This document shows, one piece after another, positions 38,572 through 47,257 of a DNA stretch of 64,000 nt (position 1 is its first letter; every line of letters starts with the position of its first letter). Origin of the DNA: Acinetobacter sp. ANC 3832 (lineage in GTDB: Bacteria; Pseudomonadota; Gammaproteobacteria; Pseudomonadales; Moraxellaceae). The notes under the pieces are model-generated. The model ran no database searches. It saw only the letters and a list, made by a program, of their open reading frames with translations, and had not been told where the DNA came from. The translations under genes were made by a program, and so were the position numbers. The stretch covers positions 122,312 through 186,311 of the forward strand of contig NZ_NEGJ01000007.1 in assembly GCF_002135415.1 (NCBI RefSeq), given 5' to 3'.

Positions 38572-39885
38572 TTAAAAAATTCGGCTTTGATCTTTTTCAG
38601 CTTTAGGTAATTGTGCTGCAATTTTTTCAGCAATTGCGATATAGCTTTCTGCAACATCATCCCCTGCAATTACAGAAGGTTTACCTGCATCTGCATTTTC
38701 ACGAATGCTCACATTCAAAGGTAAACGACCCAATAACGGAATGTTGTATTGTTCAGAAAGCTGATCACCACCACCTATACCAAAAATTTGCTCTTCATGA
38801 CCACAGTTCGAACAAATGTGTGTAGACATATTTTCAATGACGCCCATCACTGGAATTTGTACTTTATTAAACAGTTCAATGCCTTTCACTGCATCCATCA
38901 ATGCGACATTCTGTGGGGTTGTGACAATTACAGCACCTGTTACAGGAATACGTTGTGCAAGGGTCAACTGAATGTCCCCTGTACCTGGTGGCATATCAAT
39001 GACCAATACATCTAGGTCAGGCCATAAAGTTTGATTAAACAATTGCATGAGTGCACCTGTTGCCTTGGGTCCACGCCATGCAACAGGCGTATTGTCTTGA
39101 CCAATTAAATGCCCAATTGACAAAACAGCCATACCATAAGCATCCAGTGGTACGAAGTTTTCTGCTTCAATTTTTGGTGTTTTTCCTGCATTACCCAACA
39201 TTGTTGGAATACTTGGTCCATAAATATCAGCATCCAAGACCCCCACTTTTAAACCCAGTTTTTGCAATGCCAAAGCAATATTCACTGTAGTGGTCGACTT
39301 ACCTACACCACCTTTACCAGAAGAAATAACAATCACATTTTGGATACGTGGATGTTTAGGTACATCTCGTTGTTGAGGCGCTGCTTTTTGGATTGGTGGG
39401 TTATTCGGATCTGTTTCAGGCGGAGTTTCAGTTTTGGGTGCTTGTTCTGAAGCATCAACCACAGGTGGTAATGGATGCTTTGTATTTTTCGTAGTCTCAG
39501 TTTTAGGTTGACTTGAACAGCTTGCTTTAGCATGTTCAGAATGATTATGCGCTGAATCATTGCTATGGTTGTGATCTGGATTCGAGCACGATTTATCATG
39601 CTGAATTTTTTGTTGAATCACGTGCATATTCAATTCTTGAATGCCACATTTTTCCAAAGCACTGGCAAGATCATCATGAATTTGTTGCAGTTGATCTGCT
39701 TCTTTAGGAAACGTATTAATGCTGATTTGAAGAACACGCCCTTCCACATTAACTTGAGTAATCCGATCTTTCAGTGCATTGTTTGAATTCGGCAAAATAT
39801 AGCCTTGTAGCACATTCTGGATTTCTTCCTCGTTCACCTCCAGAGCAGGTGAAAAAACAGATTTAAGCGAAGAAAGCCAAGACAT
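38572..39885 (-). CDS. apbC: Iron-sulfur cluster carrier protein ApbC/Mrp
   Basis: A 437-aa P-loop ATPase that binds and transfers Fe-S clusters. The N-terminal MIP18/DUF59-like domain is about residues 10-95, followed by a His/Cys-rich, low-complexity linker near 112-140 (NPDHNHSNDSAHNHSEHA). The Mrp/NBP35 ATPase core starts near 180: deviant Walker A SSGKGGVGKST, LDADIYGPSIP, DMPPGTGDIQLT. The cluster-binding C-x-x-C is in THICSNCGHEE. The linker is longer and richer in His than in typical Mrp proteins and might hold metal. Single gene. Confidence 0.95.
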   Translation of the reverse strand: MSWLSSLKSVFSPALEVNEEEIQNVLQGYILPNSNNALKDRITQVNVEGRVLQISINTFPKEADQLQQIHDDLASALEKCGIQELNMHVIQQKIQHDKSCSNPDHNHSNDSAHNHSEHAKASCSSQPKTETTKNTKHPLPPVVDASEQAPKTETPPETDPNNPPIQKAAPQQRDVPKHPRIQNVIVISSGKGGVGKSTTTVNIALALQKLGLKVGVLDADIYGPSIPTMLGNAGKTPKIEAENFVPLDAYGMAVLSIGHLIGQDNTPVAWRGPKATGALMQLFNQTLWPDLDVLVIDMPPGTGDIQLTLAQRIPVTGAVIVTTPQNVALMDAVKGIELFNKVQIPVMGVIENMSTHICSNCGHEEQIFGIGGGDQLSEQYNIPLLGRLPLNVSIRENADAGKPSVIAGDDVAESYIAIAEKIAAQLPKAEKDQSRIF

Positions 39886-40032
39886 AAAATTACTCCAAAT
39901 ATGGATATACAGCTAATTCTGATAGTTTAGCCGTAAATTGCCTCAAGGTTAAGTAAAGTTCGATCAAGCTTTTTGAATGTCGATATAAATTCAAGTGATT
40001 TGGTTGAATTTTAAAGCCAAAACTTATCCCTT

Positions 40033-40734
40033 TTATTTTTGCTTCAACTTTCCTACCCATTCATAAAATGATTTTGCTTTTTCAGAATCTTGATCTACAT
40101 ATTTTCCAGTTTGATAAAAATCACCTAAATATTGTGCCGACTGTAAATCTGAATACTCCAAAGCAAATGTAGTTAATTGCTTAATCGCTTCTTCTTTAGC
40201 GAATCAAGGTGTTCCAATATGATGTAAAAGTATTAAAAGGAGTTCACGTTCTGCATTTACATCAATATCTTGATAATACTGTTTCTCTTCTTGAGGAAAA
40301 GGATCAGGAAGCTTTTCTATAGGATTGGATATAAATGGTTGCTGTGTACCAAATGGTGCTATAGATGATGAATTCATTTGAACAGTTGATACTTCAGACT
40401 GTCCCCTCTGTGAAAATGGATCTGGGATTTTATTGTGTTTTGCTAAATGCGGATTGTATTGCTCATAATAATATTCCATTAACTTTTTACCGTAAATTTC
40501 TACTACGGTATCATCATTGAATTTTTGATTGCCTTCCTTCTTCATACTCTTTGAAAACCATTGTATGAATCCATCATGCATAAACATTTGCTCGACTTCA
40601 TCAGCAGGAAGTTTGCCATGCTATACCGCATATCGTTTTACCCTATCCATTAATGCTTGAGATTTTTTTGAAAATCGCCTCATCCAAATCGCTAAAGCAA
40701 TCAATAAAATTACGATAATCAAAATCGTCATCAT
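40033..40734 (-). pseudogene. Sel1/TPR-type membrane-anchored protein gene broken by two in-frame stops
   Basis: One continuous reading frame runs on the minus strand from an ATG at 40734 to TAA at 40033-40035, interrupted only by TAG (40621-40623) and TGA (40204-40206). The first part is a TM anchor (ILIIVILLIALAIWM) and basic stretch ending RVKRYAV. After the TAG comes HGKLPADEVEQMFMHDGFIQWF and a Pro-rich middle (IPDPFSQRG; LPDPFPQEE). After the TGA comes FAKEEAIKQLTTFALEYSD then SAQYLGDFYQTGKYVDQDSE, a Sel1-like repeat. Both stops are one C-to-T change away from CAG (Gln) and CGA (Arg). There is no frameshift, so the decay is recent, or the stops are sequencing errors. Confidence 0.8.
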
Positions 40735-40918
40735 GCGTTCCTCATTTTAATTATTCATTTTTATCGTAGGGTTTTGAGACATCTTATATCAGTATAAATC
40801 AGCTTTTTATACAATAGGCTTTAATATTTTAGATACAAAAGCATTTCTATAGTTCAGTTATAGTAACAAGAGTACAGCATCATTTTTATCACTTTTTAGA
40901 ATAATAAAGGCTTTTGAT

Positions 40919-41218
40919 ATGAAGTACATTTTAGCTTTAATGCTCTCGCTTTCCCTGTCTAGTATTGCAATTGCAGCGAATCAAACCACTACGCTAAGAA
41001 CACCAACGGGTCAATTGGTCTCTGTTGGCGACAGTTATACTGAACTCGTCACACGCATGGATCAATCACCTCTTTCCATGAATTCGTATGAATGGAAACA
41101 AGGCAAAAATCGCTATATGGCGATGGATTATCTTTATCAAATTGAAAATACGGTCTATACCGTGACAGTGGTAAATAATCAGGTGAAGAAAATTGAATGG
41201 ATCAATAAAGATCAATAA
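40919..41218 (+). CDS. Small periplasmic protein, DUF2845-like pattern
   Basis: A 99-aa secreted protein: signal peptide MKYILALMLSLSLSSIAIAA, then TPTGQLVSVGDSYTELVTRMDQSP, which resembles the 'G-x-x-V-x-x-G-D-S-x-x-E-V' start of DUF2845-type envelope proteins, and a C-terminal beta segment (YLYQIENTVYTVTVVNNQVKKIEW). Function unknown; single gene. Confidence 0.6.
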   Translation: MKYILALMLSLSLSSIAIAANQTTTLRTPTGQLVSVGDSYTELVTRMDQSPLSMNSYEWKQGKNRYMAMDYLYQIENTVYTVTVVNNQVKKIEWINKDQ

Positions 41219-41304
41219 GCCAGATAGAATTAGATTAGTTTGTAATTTTATAAAAGATGAAGAAAAATATAATTCTGTTCAAAAATCAAAAAGTGTAAAT
41301 AGCA

Positions 41305-41336
41305 TTGATTAAGCTAAGTCATTTAGGCTTAATCAA
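41305..41336. repeat. Inverted repeat downstream of the small periplasmic gene
   Basis: TTGATTAAGC (41305-41314) and its exact complement GCTTAATCAA (41327-41336) flank a 12-base centre. No T run follows on either strand, so it is a weak terminator at best. Confidence 0.5.
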
Positions 41337-41459
41337 ATGATGTTGTATTGAAAATACATGTATTCCAAAGAGATTTGTACATCAATCACTTTCTTAAATA
41401 CTTGCTTTGAAAGTACAGAGAGAATAAATCCTACTGATTCAGAATAAGAAGACTGCTAT

Positions 41460-41717
41460 TTATTTTTCGTTATCTTTTTTAAGGCGTTTTAACGTATCAG
41501 CAAATTTCAATCTAAAATCACTAATTGCAATATCACTTTTTGCCACAGCTTGTTCAGCCTTGGCTTTAAAGTCTTCACTTAGTTTTTCATTCATTTCTTC
41601 AGATTCTGGTTCTGGTTCTTTTGGTTTAGATTCTTCAATAAGGCGTTTTAATTCATCCATCGGATTCGAGGCTTTATCATTCAAGTCTTCTGATTTATCT
41701 AATTTTGAGTCACTCAT
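41460..41717 (-). CDS. Small highly charged protein (85 aa)
   Basis: An acidic-basic, Cys-free protein without TM or signal peptide: MSDSKLDKSEDLNDK..., a KPKEPEPESEE linker and a C-terminal amphipathic helix (FRLKFADTLKRLKK). A GGGGGAAAT-type ribosome-binding site lies just before the ATG. Composition suggests a largely disordered protein. It is not recognised as a family; it lies near the hydrophilin gene at 42034, also Lys/Glu-rich. Confidence 0.6.
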   Translation of the reverse strand: MSDSKLDKSEDLNDKASNPMDELKRLIEESKPKEPEPESEEMNEKLSEDFKAKAEQAVAKSDIAISDFRLKFADTLKRLKKDNEK

Positions 41718-42033
41718 ATTTCCCCCTTTTATTGATTTAAAACCTTAATTTTCTTCTTAATTATTTATTTTATATTCAAATAAAATTGAAATCTGTTGAA
41801 GAAATGCAATTGTAGCCAAATATACGTCATCTTACTTAACTTGAACTAAAATTATACTAGAGAAAAATAGATTTAGCTTGAACTTTTAGCTGTTCACAGC
41901 TTTTGATTAGAATCATCATGCTGAACAAATCTAAAAATGACAATGCCGATTTAGTCATCAACCAAATCGGCATTGTTCTAAAAACATCTGAATTAAAAGC
42001 TTTTCATCTTTCTAGCATCTAAAAAGTTGAGAA
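41718..42033. other. Intergenic region with the hydrophilin terminator
   Basis: A+T-rich. It contains one strong hairpin (listed separately) and no supported reading frame. Confidence 0.6.
41941..41975 (-). terminator. Terminator after the hydrophilin gene
   Basis: A 12-bp perfect stem CAATGCCGATTT / AAATCGGCATTG with an 11-base loop; on the minus strand it is followed by TCATTTTTA. Confidence 0.75.
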
Positions 42034-42501
42034 TTAGCCCTTATCAGTTTTATCACCTTTTAAGCTATTCAGTGTATCTGTCGCCTTTTTCTTAATTTCA
42101 TCAAATTTTTCTGTTGCATGTACTTTTAAATCATCAATTTTTGCAGCAGCTTCATTTTTTAATTCAGCAGCTTTTAACTTTGCCTCATCAAGTTTATGAC
42201 TGGCCTCTGTTTTCAGCTGATCTAACTTTTCACTCGCCTGATCCTGTAATGCCGCGGCTTTATCTTTGACAGCGCTCAGTTTGTCATCCAATACTGCCTT
42301 ATTATCAGCACTACTATCCTGAGCATCTCTTTTCAGATCAGTTAATTTTTCTTCACCTGCTAATTTTGCTTCTGAAGCAGAATGCTTCAAATCATCAACG
42401 GCTTTTTCACCTTGAAGTTGCGCTTCTTTTGCCTTAAATTTTAAATCCTCACCTACTTCAGAAGCCTTTTGTTTTAAATTATCTAATGTATTGTCTGTCA
42501 T
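42034..42501 (-). CDS. LEA-like hydrophilin (155 aa)
   Basis: A Lys/Ala/Asp/Glu-rich protein with no Cys, Trp, Phe-rich core, TM or signal peptide. It consists of an imperfect amphipathic repeat of about 11 residues, for example KLDQLKTEASH, KLDEAKLKAAE, KIDDLKVHATE, KFDEIKKKATD. This is the pattern of group 3 LEA proteins and of stress hydrophilins. In Acinetobacter, disordered hydrophilins have been linked to desiccation tolerance, so a role in drying survival is a reasonable inference, not shown here. Single gene with a GAGGG ribosome-binding site. Confidence 0.7.
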   Translation of the reverse strand: MTDNTLDNLKQKASEVGEDLKFKAKEAQLQGEKAVDDLKHSASEAKLAGEEKLTDLKRDAQDSSADNKAVLDDKLSAVKDKAAALQDQASEKLDQLKTEASHKLDEAKLKAAELKNEAAAKIDDLKVHATEKFDEIKKKATDTLNSLKGDKTDKG

Positions 42502-42910
42502 TTTTACGCCCTCTTGATTAATGATTCATCTAAAAAGAAAATATTGCTTTATAACGAATTTTAAAATCATGAACACAGTAGCAAATCTATGTTCTAGCTG
42601 TACCTTAGTTATATACAATTAAGATAATATTTAATGCGAAAACTGCAATTTGCAATAAATACCATACGCATTGTTACGAATGGTGTTTTTTATCAATCAT
42701 CACCCCTAGCCATCTTGTGCACATTTTTATTTTCTCTTTTGAAATAATGAAATTGCTCACACTTATCTAAGATGTCTATTTATAATCTTATTAACTGCAT
42801 TAAGACCAATAAGATAAACAGATGAATATCTTATAATTTGTGATATCGATACAATTCATATTTATTTTAAAATTTCAAACTCACCTACTCAAAAATTGCC
42901 AGAGAACAGA
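42502..42910. other. Divergent promoter region, no gene seen
   Basis: About 400 A+T-rich bases between the hydrophilin gene (minus) and a small plus-strand gene; it must hold both promoters. No hairpin or reading frame stood out. Confidence 0.5.
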
Positions 42911-43129
42911 ATGCACACTGAATTAAAAGCAAAAATCATCAGAATTTGTGAACAGAAAATTGCTCAGAAAGGCGAAAATGTAGGGCTGTCTTTTTATGCT
43001 TTTTTCGCTAATAAGAATGATGATCCTGAAACGTTAATGCACGTTGCAGAATGGTGGATTAAAACTCATCAACTTGATCATTTTGAAAAAGCAGTGAAAA
43101 TTAAGCAGATGATTTTGAATGAGTCATAA
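42911..43129 (+). CDS. Small hypothetical protein (72 aa)
   Basis: ATG at 42911 (MHTELKAKIIRICEQKIAQ) is chosen over a TTG five codons upstream. Mostly helical, soluble, with an aromatic core (VGLSFYAFFANKNDDPETLMHVAEWWIKTHQLDHF). No family recognised. Confidence 0.6.
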   Translation: MHTELKAKIIRICEQKIAQKGENVGLSFYAFFANKNDDPETLMHVAEWWIKTHQLDHFEKAVKIKQMILNES

Positions 43130-43170
43130 ATTGTCATACGGAATGTTAAATCCGTAAATAGTTCTTCTAC

Positions 43171-43467
43171 TTAAAACAGCTCTTCAAAATTTTGCATATG
43201 AGTAAAAATCCCCTTTTTTCTCGTGTATTGATCGATCTGTAGTACAAGGCGCTGAAAATGTTCAGATTGTACATGAGCATCCAATGCAGTTCGATCTACC
43301 CATTCTTCAATAAAGACAAAATGTCCTTGGTCACGTAAATCATGACAAAGTTCATAACTGAGACATCCTTTTTCAAGTTTGGTCTTTTCCACGAGTTCTT
43401 GATACAAAGGTAAAACTAAGTCTATTTTGTCGACTTGGATAAAATCTTCTGCAATAAGTTTTAGCAT
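43171..43467 (-). CDS. ABM-domain putative quinol monooxygenase (YgiN-like)
   Basis: A 98-aa protein with ATG at 43467 (MLKLIAEDFIQVDKID), preceded by GAAAG-type sequence; the longer frame starts 12 codons earlier without support. The pattern LVEKTKLEKGCLSYELCHDLRDQGHFVFIEEWVDRTALDAHVQSEHFQRL is the antibiotic-biosynthesis-monooxygenase fold, with the usual E-x-W and H-x-x-S-x-H-F. Such proteins are small dimeric oxygenases or heme/quinone handlers. Substrate unknown. Confidence 0.8.
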   Translation of the reverse strand: MLKLIAEDFIQVDKIDLVLPLYQELVEKTKLEKGCLSYELCHDLRDQGHFVFIEEWVDRTALDAHVQSEHFQRLVLQIDQYTRKKGIFTHMQNFEELF

Positions 43468-43526
43468 ATTTTCGTTTCTTTCTTTTACTAACTCCCCAAA
43501 CATAGCATAAAGCTAAAACTTAGGTT

Positions 43527-44012
43527 TTATGAATAAAATACTGAATAAGCCTTTGGAATATTAAATTTTTTTTCTAACTTTAAATACACTGCATTTCCAG
43601 CCATTAAACCTGCAATCAGTGGAATTAACAGCAACGTATAGACCATAAAAAAGTAGCTAAAAACCTCGATAAAGCTATACAACACACCATCTAAAAACAG
43701 CACCAAAAACAACAATGTAACCAACACTGAAAATATGGCTAAAGTGACTTTCATTATTTGGTGCGTTTCAATCACTTCCGATGGTGCTTTTAATACTCTA
43801 AAAATAATGAGATAACTGGAAAATGCACTCAACCATAAAAAAGGCGTGAGATACATCATCACTTCTACACCACGGCTTGAATCCCTTGCTGAAGCCGTGA
43901 CAAAAAAATCACCTTGATAAAAATGTAAAAACAGACAAAATGGCACAACCAAAATAAAGACTGAAACCACACTCGCTACTACAGATGAAAAGAATAAACG
44001 CCATGATCGCAT
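43527..44012 (-). CDS. Four-TM membrane protein, unknown
   Basis: A 161-aa protein with ATG at 44012 (MRSWRLFFSSVVAS), which follows GGAG at normal spacing; the longer frame begins with TTG. Four TM helices are predicted by eye (about 5-28, 48-68, 85-108, 115-145). No family recognised. Confidence 0.65.
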   Translation of the reverse strand: MRSWRLFFSSVVASVVSVFILVVPFCLFLHFYQGDFFVTASARDSSRGVEVMMYLTPFLWLSAFSSYLIIFRVLKAPSEVIETHQIMKVTLAIFSVLVTLLFLVLFLDGVLYSFIEVFSYFFMVYTLLLIPLIAGLMAGNAVYLKLEKKFNIPKAYSVFYS

Positions 44013-44141
44013 TGTGTTCTCCAATTGCTTTGATCTTGGCTTTATTGTCTAAAACTGCATTGTGTTTTGATTGATGTCTATGTGAAATTTAAGTGAAGTT
44101 TCAGCCCGATTAAACAATATAAAAATTTTAGGTGGTTTTAT

Positions 44142-44975
44142 TTATCTCAAAGTACTCATAAAACTCACCACAGAGAACAACCAAATAAACAAGACAAAAC
44201 TACGTTCCTGACTAAAATGATTTACATCTGTACCATGTAGAATATTATGACGAGTCATGGTCACAGTTGAGCTACTGTCCATTTTATAGGCTTCTAATTC
44301 AATAAAATATGCATTCATTTCACAAGCAATTTTAACCTTATGCCACAAACTCTTAATTTCATGCCCTTTTAAGCCCGGAACAATTTTATAGACATCCACA
44401 AACTTGGTTTGATTTTGCGTTAAAAAGCCTTTTTCAATCAGAATATCCGTTAATAGACCTTCCAATTGTGCATATAAAACAGGGATACAACCTGCGAAAC
44501 ACTGCATTTCATACAGCTTAAATGCTTCTTGAATGACTAAGCGACGTTGTGCTTTATTATTGCCAATATTAAGCTCATCAAAAGCTTCTAATAATTCAGC
44601 CTGAAAATATTCAGTCTTGATCACATCCAGCAGATTAAAATCTACATCACTTTCATGGTGATTAATCAAGTTCCAAATATGCACTAAATTTAACGCATCA
44701 TTCGCTACTTTATTATCCGTGGCTTGATCAAGTTGATTGGCCAAAACCTCAAAATAAGCTTCATTAGCAACAAGTGCTTTGAGTGTTTTCATCAAATATT
44801 GATGTTCAGCAGCAGGCATTGACTGTAGATATTGCTCTGCATCTTTTAGAATGCTTTGTCCGAGTTGTTTGCCTTTCTCATGTTGAGGAATACGAGTTAC
44901 CTCTCGGTCAAAGTCATCTTGCTCAAAACCGTCTTGATCAGCATCATTGAAACGTTCAACAGAATCATCAATCAT
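44142..44975 (-). CDS. HEPN-like protein (277 aa)
   Basis: Acidic N-terminus (DDSVERFNDADQDGFEQDDFD), then an all-helical body. Near the C-terminus MTRHNILHGTDVNH holds R242-H243-x3-H247, the R-x4-H arrangement of HEPN ribonucleases (typical form R-[N/D/H]-x3-H), followed by a hydrophobic helix (FVLFIWLFSVVSFM). A segment CFAGCIPVLYAQLEGLLTDILIEKG resembles the helix 'a-x-x-l-y-x-x-i-E-x-l' of ApeA/abortive-infection HEPN proteins. It stands alone, with no antitoxin-like partner. Could be a housekeeping HEPN or a solitary defence gene. Confidence 0.5.
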   Translation of the reverse strand: MIDDSVERFNDADQDGFEQDDFDREVTRIPQHEKGKQLGQSILKDAEQYLQSMPAAEHQYLMKTLKALVANEAYFEVLANQLDQATDNKVANDALNLVHIWNLINHHESDVDFNLLDVIKTEYFQAELLEAFDELNIGNNKAQRRLVIQEAFKLYEMQCFAGCIPVLYAQLEGLLTDILIEKGFLTQNQTKFVDVYKIVPGLKGHEIKSLWHKVKIACEMNAYFIELEAYKMDSSSTVTMTRHNILHGTDVNHFSQERSFVLFIWLFSVVSFMSTLR

Positions 44976-45154
44976 GTGTATTCACTCTTTAACATCACTT
45001 TAGCCAGACATTATCCCTGTTATTGAGGTATCAATATATAAAAATCTACATTTGAAAATAATTCACAGATTCCCTTGTGCAACATTCTCTCAAGTCATGT
45101 AAAATCATTGACCTTGCAACACTTTGCATAACGACGAACGAGAGAGTTAGATCC

Positions 45155-47215
45155 GTGCGAAATATTTTAGTCACCAATGCCCTTCCATACGCCAATGGTC
45201 CCATCCATATGGGTCACTTACTCGGTTATATCCAAGCTGATATTTGGGTTCGTGCCATGCGTGCAATGGGACATAACGTGACTTATGTATGTGCGGACGA
45301 TGCTCACGGTACAGCAATCATGTTGCGTGCTGAAGCCAATGGCATTACACCCGAAGCGCAAATTGCCAATGTTCAAAAAGAACATATTCGTGATTTTGAT
45401 GGTTTCGGTGTGAATTTCGATCATTATGATTCAACCAATAGTGATGAAAACAAAGCCCGTTCTGAAGAAATTTATATTAAAAATCGTGAAGCAGGCAATA
45501 TTGCTGTTCGCCCTGTGACGCAATTGTTCGATCCTGAAAAAAGCATGTTTTTGTCAGATCGCTTCATTAAAGGCACATGCCCGAAATGTAAAGCTGAAGA
45601 TCAATACGGTGATGCTTGTGAAGTTTGCGGTACAACCTATAACGCAACAGAGTTGTTAAACCCACGCTCAACTTTAAGTGGTGCAACACCTGTCGAAAAA
45701 TCATCTGATCATTACTTCTTTAAACTTCCAAATTTTGCTGAATATTTGCAAAAATGGACACGTGATGAAGGTCGTCTTCCTGTTTCAATTGCTAACAAAC
45801 TGGATGAATGGTTTGAAAATGGCTTGAATGACTGGGATATTTCACGTGATGCACCGTATTTTGGTTTTGAAATTCCAGATGCACCAAACAAATATTTCTA
45901 TGTTTGGGTTGATGCGCCAATTGGTTATATGTCGAGTTTTGAAAACTATATTAAAAGCAAACGTCCTGAATTAAGCTTTGATGATTATTGGAAAAAAGAT
46001 TCTAAAAATGAGGTCTATCACTTCATTGGTAAAGACATCGTTTATTTCCACGCTTTATTTTGGCCTGCAATGTTGGAAGGTGCAAATTACCGCACGCCTA
46101 CAGGTTTATTTGTGAATGGTTTCTTGACTGTTAACGGTCAGAAAATGTCTAAATCTCGTGGTACGTTCATTAAGGCTGAAACCTATTTAGATCATTTAAA
46201 TCCTGAATATTTACGTTATTACTTTGCGTCTAAATTGTCAGATAAAGTTGAAGATTCTGATTTAAATTTAGAAGATTTTGTGCAAAAAGTAAATTCTGAC
46301 TTGGTGGGTAAAGTCGTGAATATTGCCAGCCGTTGTGCGAAATTCATCAATACAAGTTTTGACAATAAGCTATCGGCAAGTTGTGCAGAGCCTGAATTGG
46401 TGCAAAGCTTTGTTGATGCAGGTGATTCAATTGCGCAAGCATATGAAGCACGTGAATTCTCTGCTGCAATTCGTGAAATTATGGCACTTGCAGATAAAGC
46501 CAACCAATATATTGATGAGAAAAAACCGTGGGCACTTGCGAAACAAGAAGGTCAGGAACAACAAGTTCATGACGTATGTTCAGTCGGCATCAATTTATTC
46601 CGTCAATTGGCTGTTTACTTAGCACCAGTACTACCAACTTTGGCTACTCAAGTTCAAGATTTCTTAAAACTTGAAAGCTTTAATTTTGCATCAGGTAAAA
46701 CAGTTTTAGTCGATCATGAAATTGCACAATTCCAAGCCTTAATGCAACGTGTTGATCCGAAAGCAGTTGCTGCAATGGTCGATGCATCTAAAGATTCTTT
46801 GGCTGCTGCCGCTGAACCTGTCAAAGTTGAAAAGAAAAAAGAAAAAAAAGTTGCTCCTGCTAAAGTTGAACCGAAAATTGGTGAAGCAGAAATCATCGGC
46901 ATTGAAGACTTTATGAAGGTTGACCTGCGTGTGGCTCAAGTGGTTGACGCTGCAATTGTTGAAGGTTCGGATAAGTTACTTCAATTGACTTTAGATGCAG
47001 GTGAAGCTGAGCCACGTAATGTGTTTAGTGGTATTCGTGGTTCGTATGCACCTGAAGACTTAAAAAGTAAATTGGTGGTTTTGGTGGCCAATCTTGCGCC
47101 ACGTAAAATGCGTTTTGGTATTTCGAACGGGATGGTACTTGCAGCGGGGAATGGTGAAGGTATCTTCATTATGTCACCTGATACAGGTGCAAAACCGGGT
47201 GATAAGGTTTCTTAA
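45155..47215 (+). CDS. metG: Methionyl-tRNA synthetase
   Basis: Charges tRNA-Met. GTG at 45155 ([21 protein letters not shown]) gives 686 aa, matching the family; the ATG at 45077 would add 26 residues that do not fit. A GAGAG ribosome-binding site lies upstream. Class I HIGH-type motif in GPIHMGH, zinc knuckle [23 protein letters not shown] motif in [12 protein letters not shown], anticodon-binding helices about 390-545, Lys/Ala-rich linker near 575-605, and a C-terminal tRNA-binding OB fold ([31 protein letters not shown]) that dimerises the enzyme. Confidence 0.97.
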   Translation: MRNILVTNALPYANGPIHMGHLLGYIQADIWVRAMRAMGHNVTYVCADDAHGTAIMLRAEANGITPEAQIANVQKEHIRDFDGFGVNFDHYDSTNSDENKARSEEIYIKNREAGNIAVRPVTQLFDPEKSMFLSDRFIKGTCPKCKAEDQYGDACEVCGTTYNATELLNPRSTLSGATPVEKSSDHYFFKLPNFAEYLQKWTRDEGRLPVSIANKLDEWFENGLNDWDISRDAPYFGFEIPDAPNKYFYVWVDAPIGYMSSFENYIKSKRPELSFDDYWKKDSKNEVYHFIGKDIVYFHALFWPAMLEGANYRTPTGLFVNGFLTVNGQKMSKSRGTFIKAETYLDHLNPEYLRYYFASKLSDKVEDSDLNLEDFVQKVNSDLVGKVVNIASRCAKFINTSFDNKLSASCAEPELVQSFVDAGDSIAQAYEAREFSAAIREIMALADKANQYIDEKKPWALAKQEGQEQQVHDVCSVGINLFRQLAVYLAPVLPTLATQVQDFLKLESFNFASGKTVLVDHEIAQFQALMQRVDPKAVAAMVDASKDSLAAAAEPVKVEKKKEKKVAPAKVEPKIGEAEIIGIEDFMKVDLRVAQVVDAAIVEGSDKLLQLTLDAGEAEPRNVFSGIRGSYAPEDLKSKLVVLVANLAPRKMRFGISNGMVLAAGNGEGIFIMSPDTGAKPGDKVS

Positions 47216-47229
47216 GTTATAAGCTCTAC

Positions 47230-47257
47230 AAAAAGCTCCTTTAATCAGGAGCTTTTT
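47230..47257. terminator. Bidirectional terminator after metG
   Basis: An 11-bp stem AAAAAGCTCCT / AGGAGCTTTTT with a 6-base loop and A/T flanks. It overlaps the last codons of the convergent gene that ends at 47241, so it may stop transcription from both sides. Confidence 0.88.

Noticed and set aside
40204..40587. 127-aa frame as an independent gene
   Set aside because: It is the middle of a longer frame broken by two stops. Its ATG lacks a ribosome-binding site, and sequence on both sides continues in the same frame with sensible protein.
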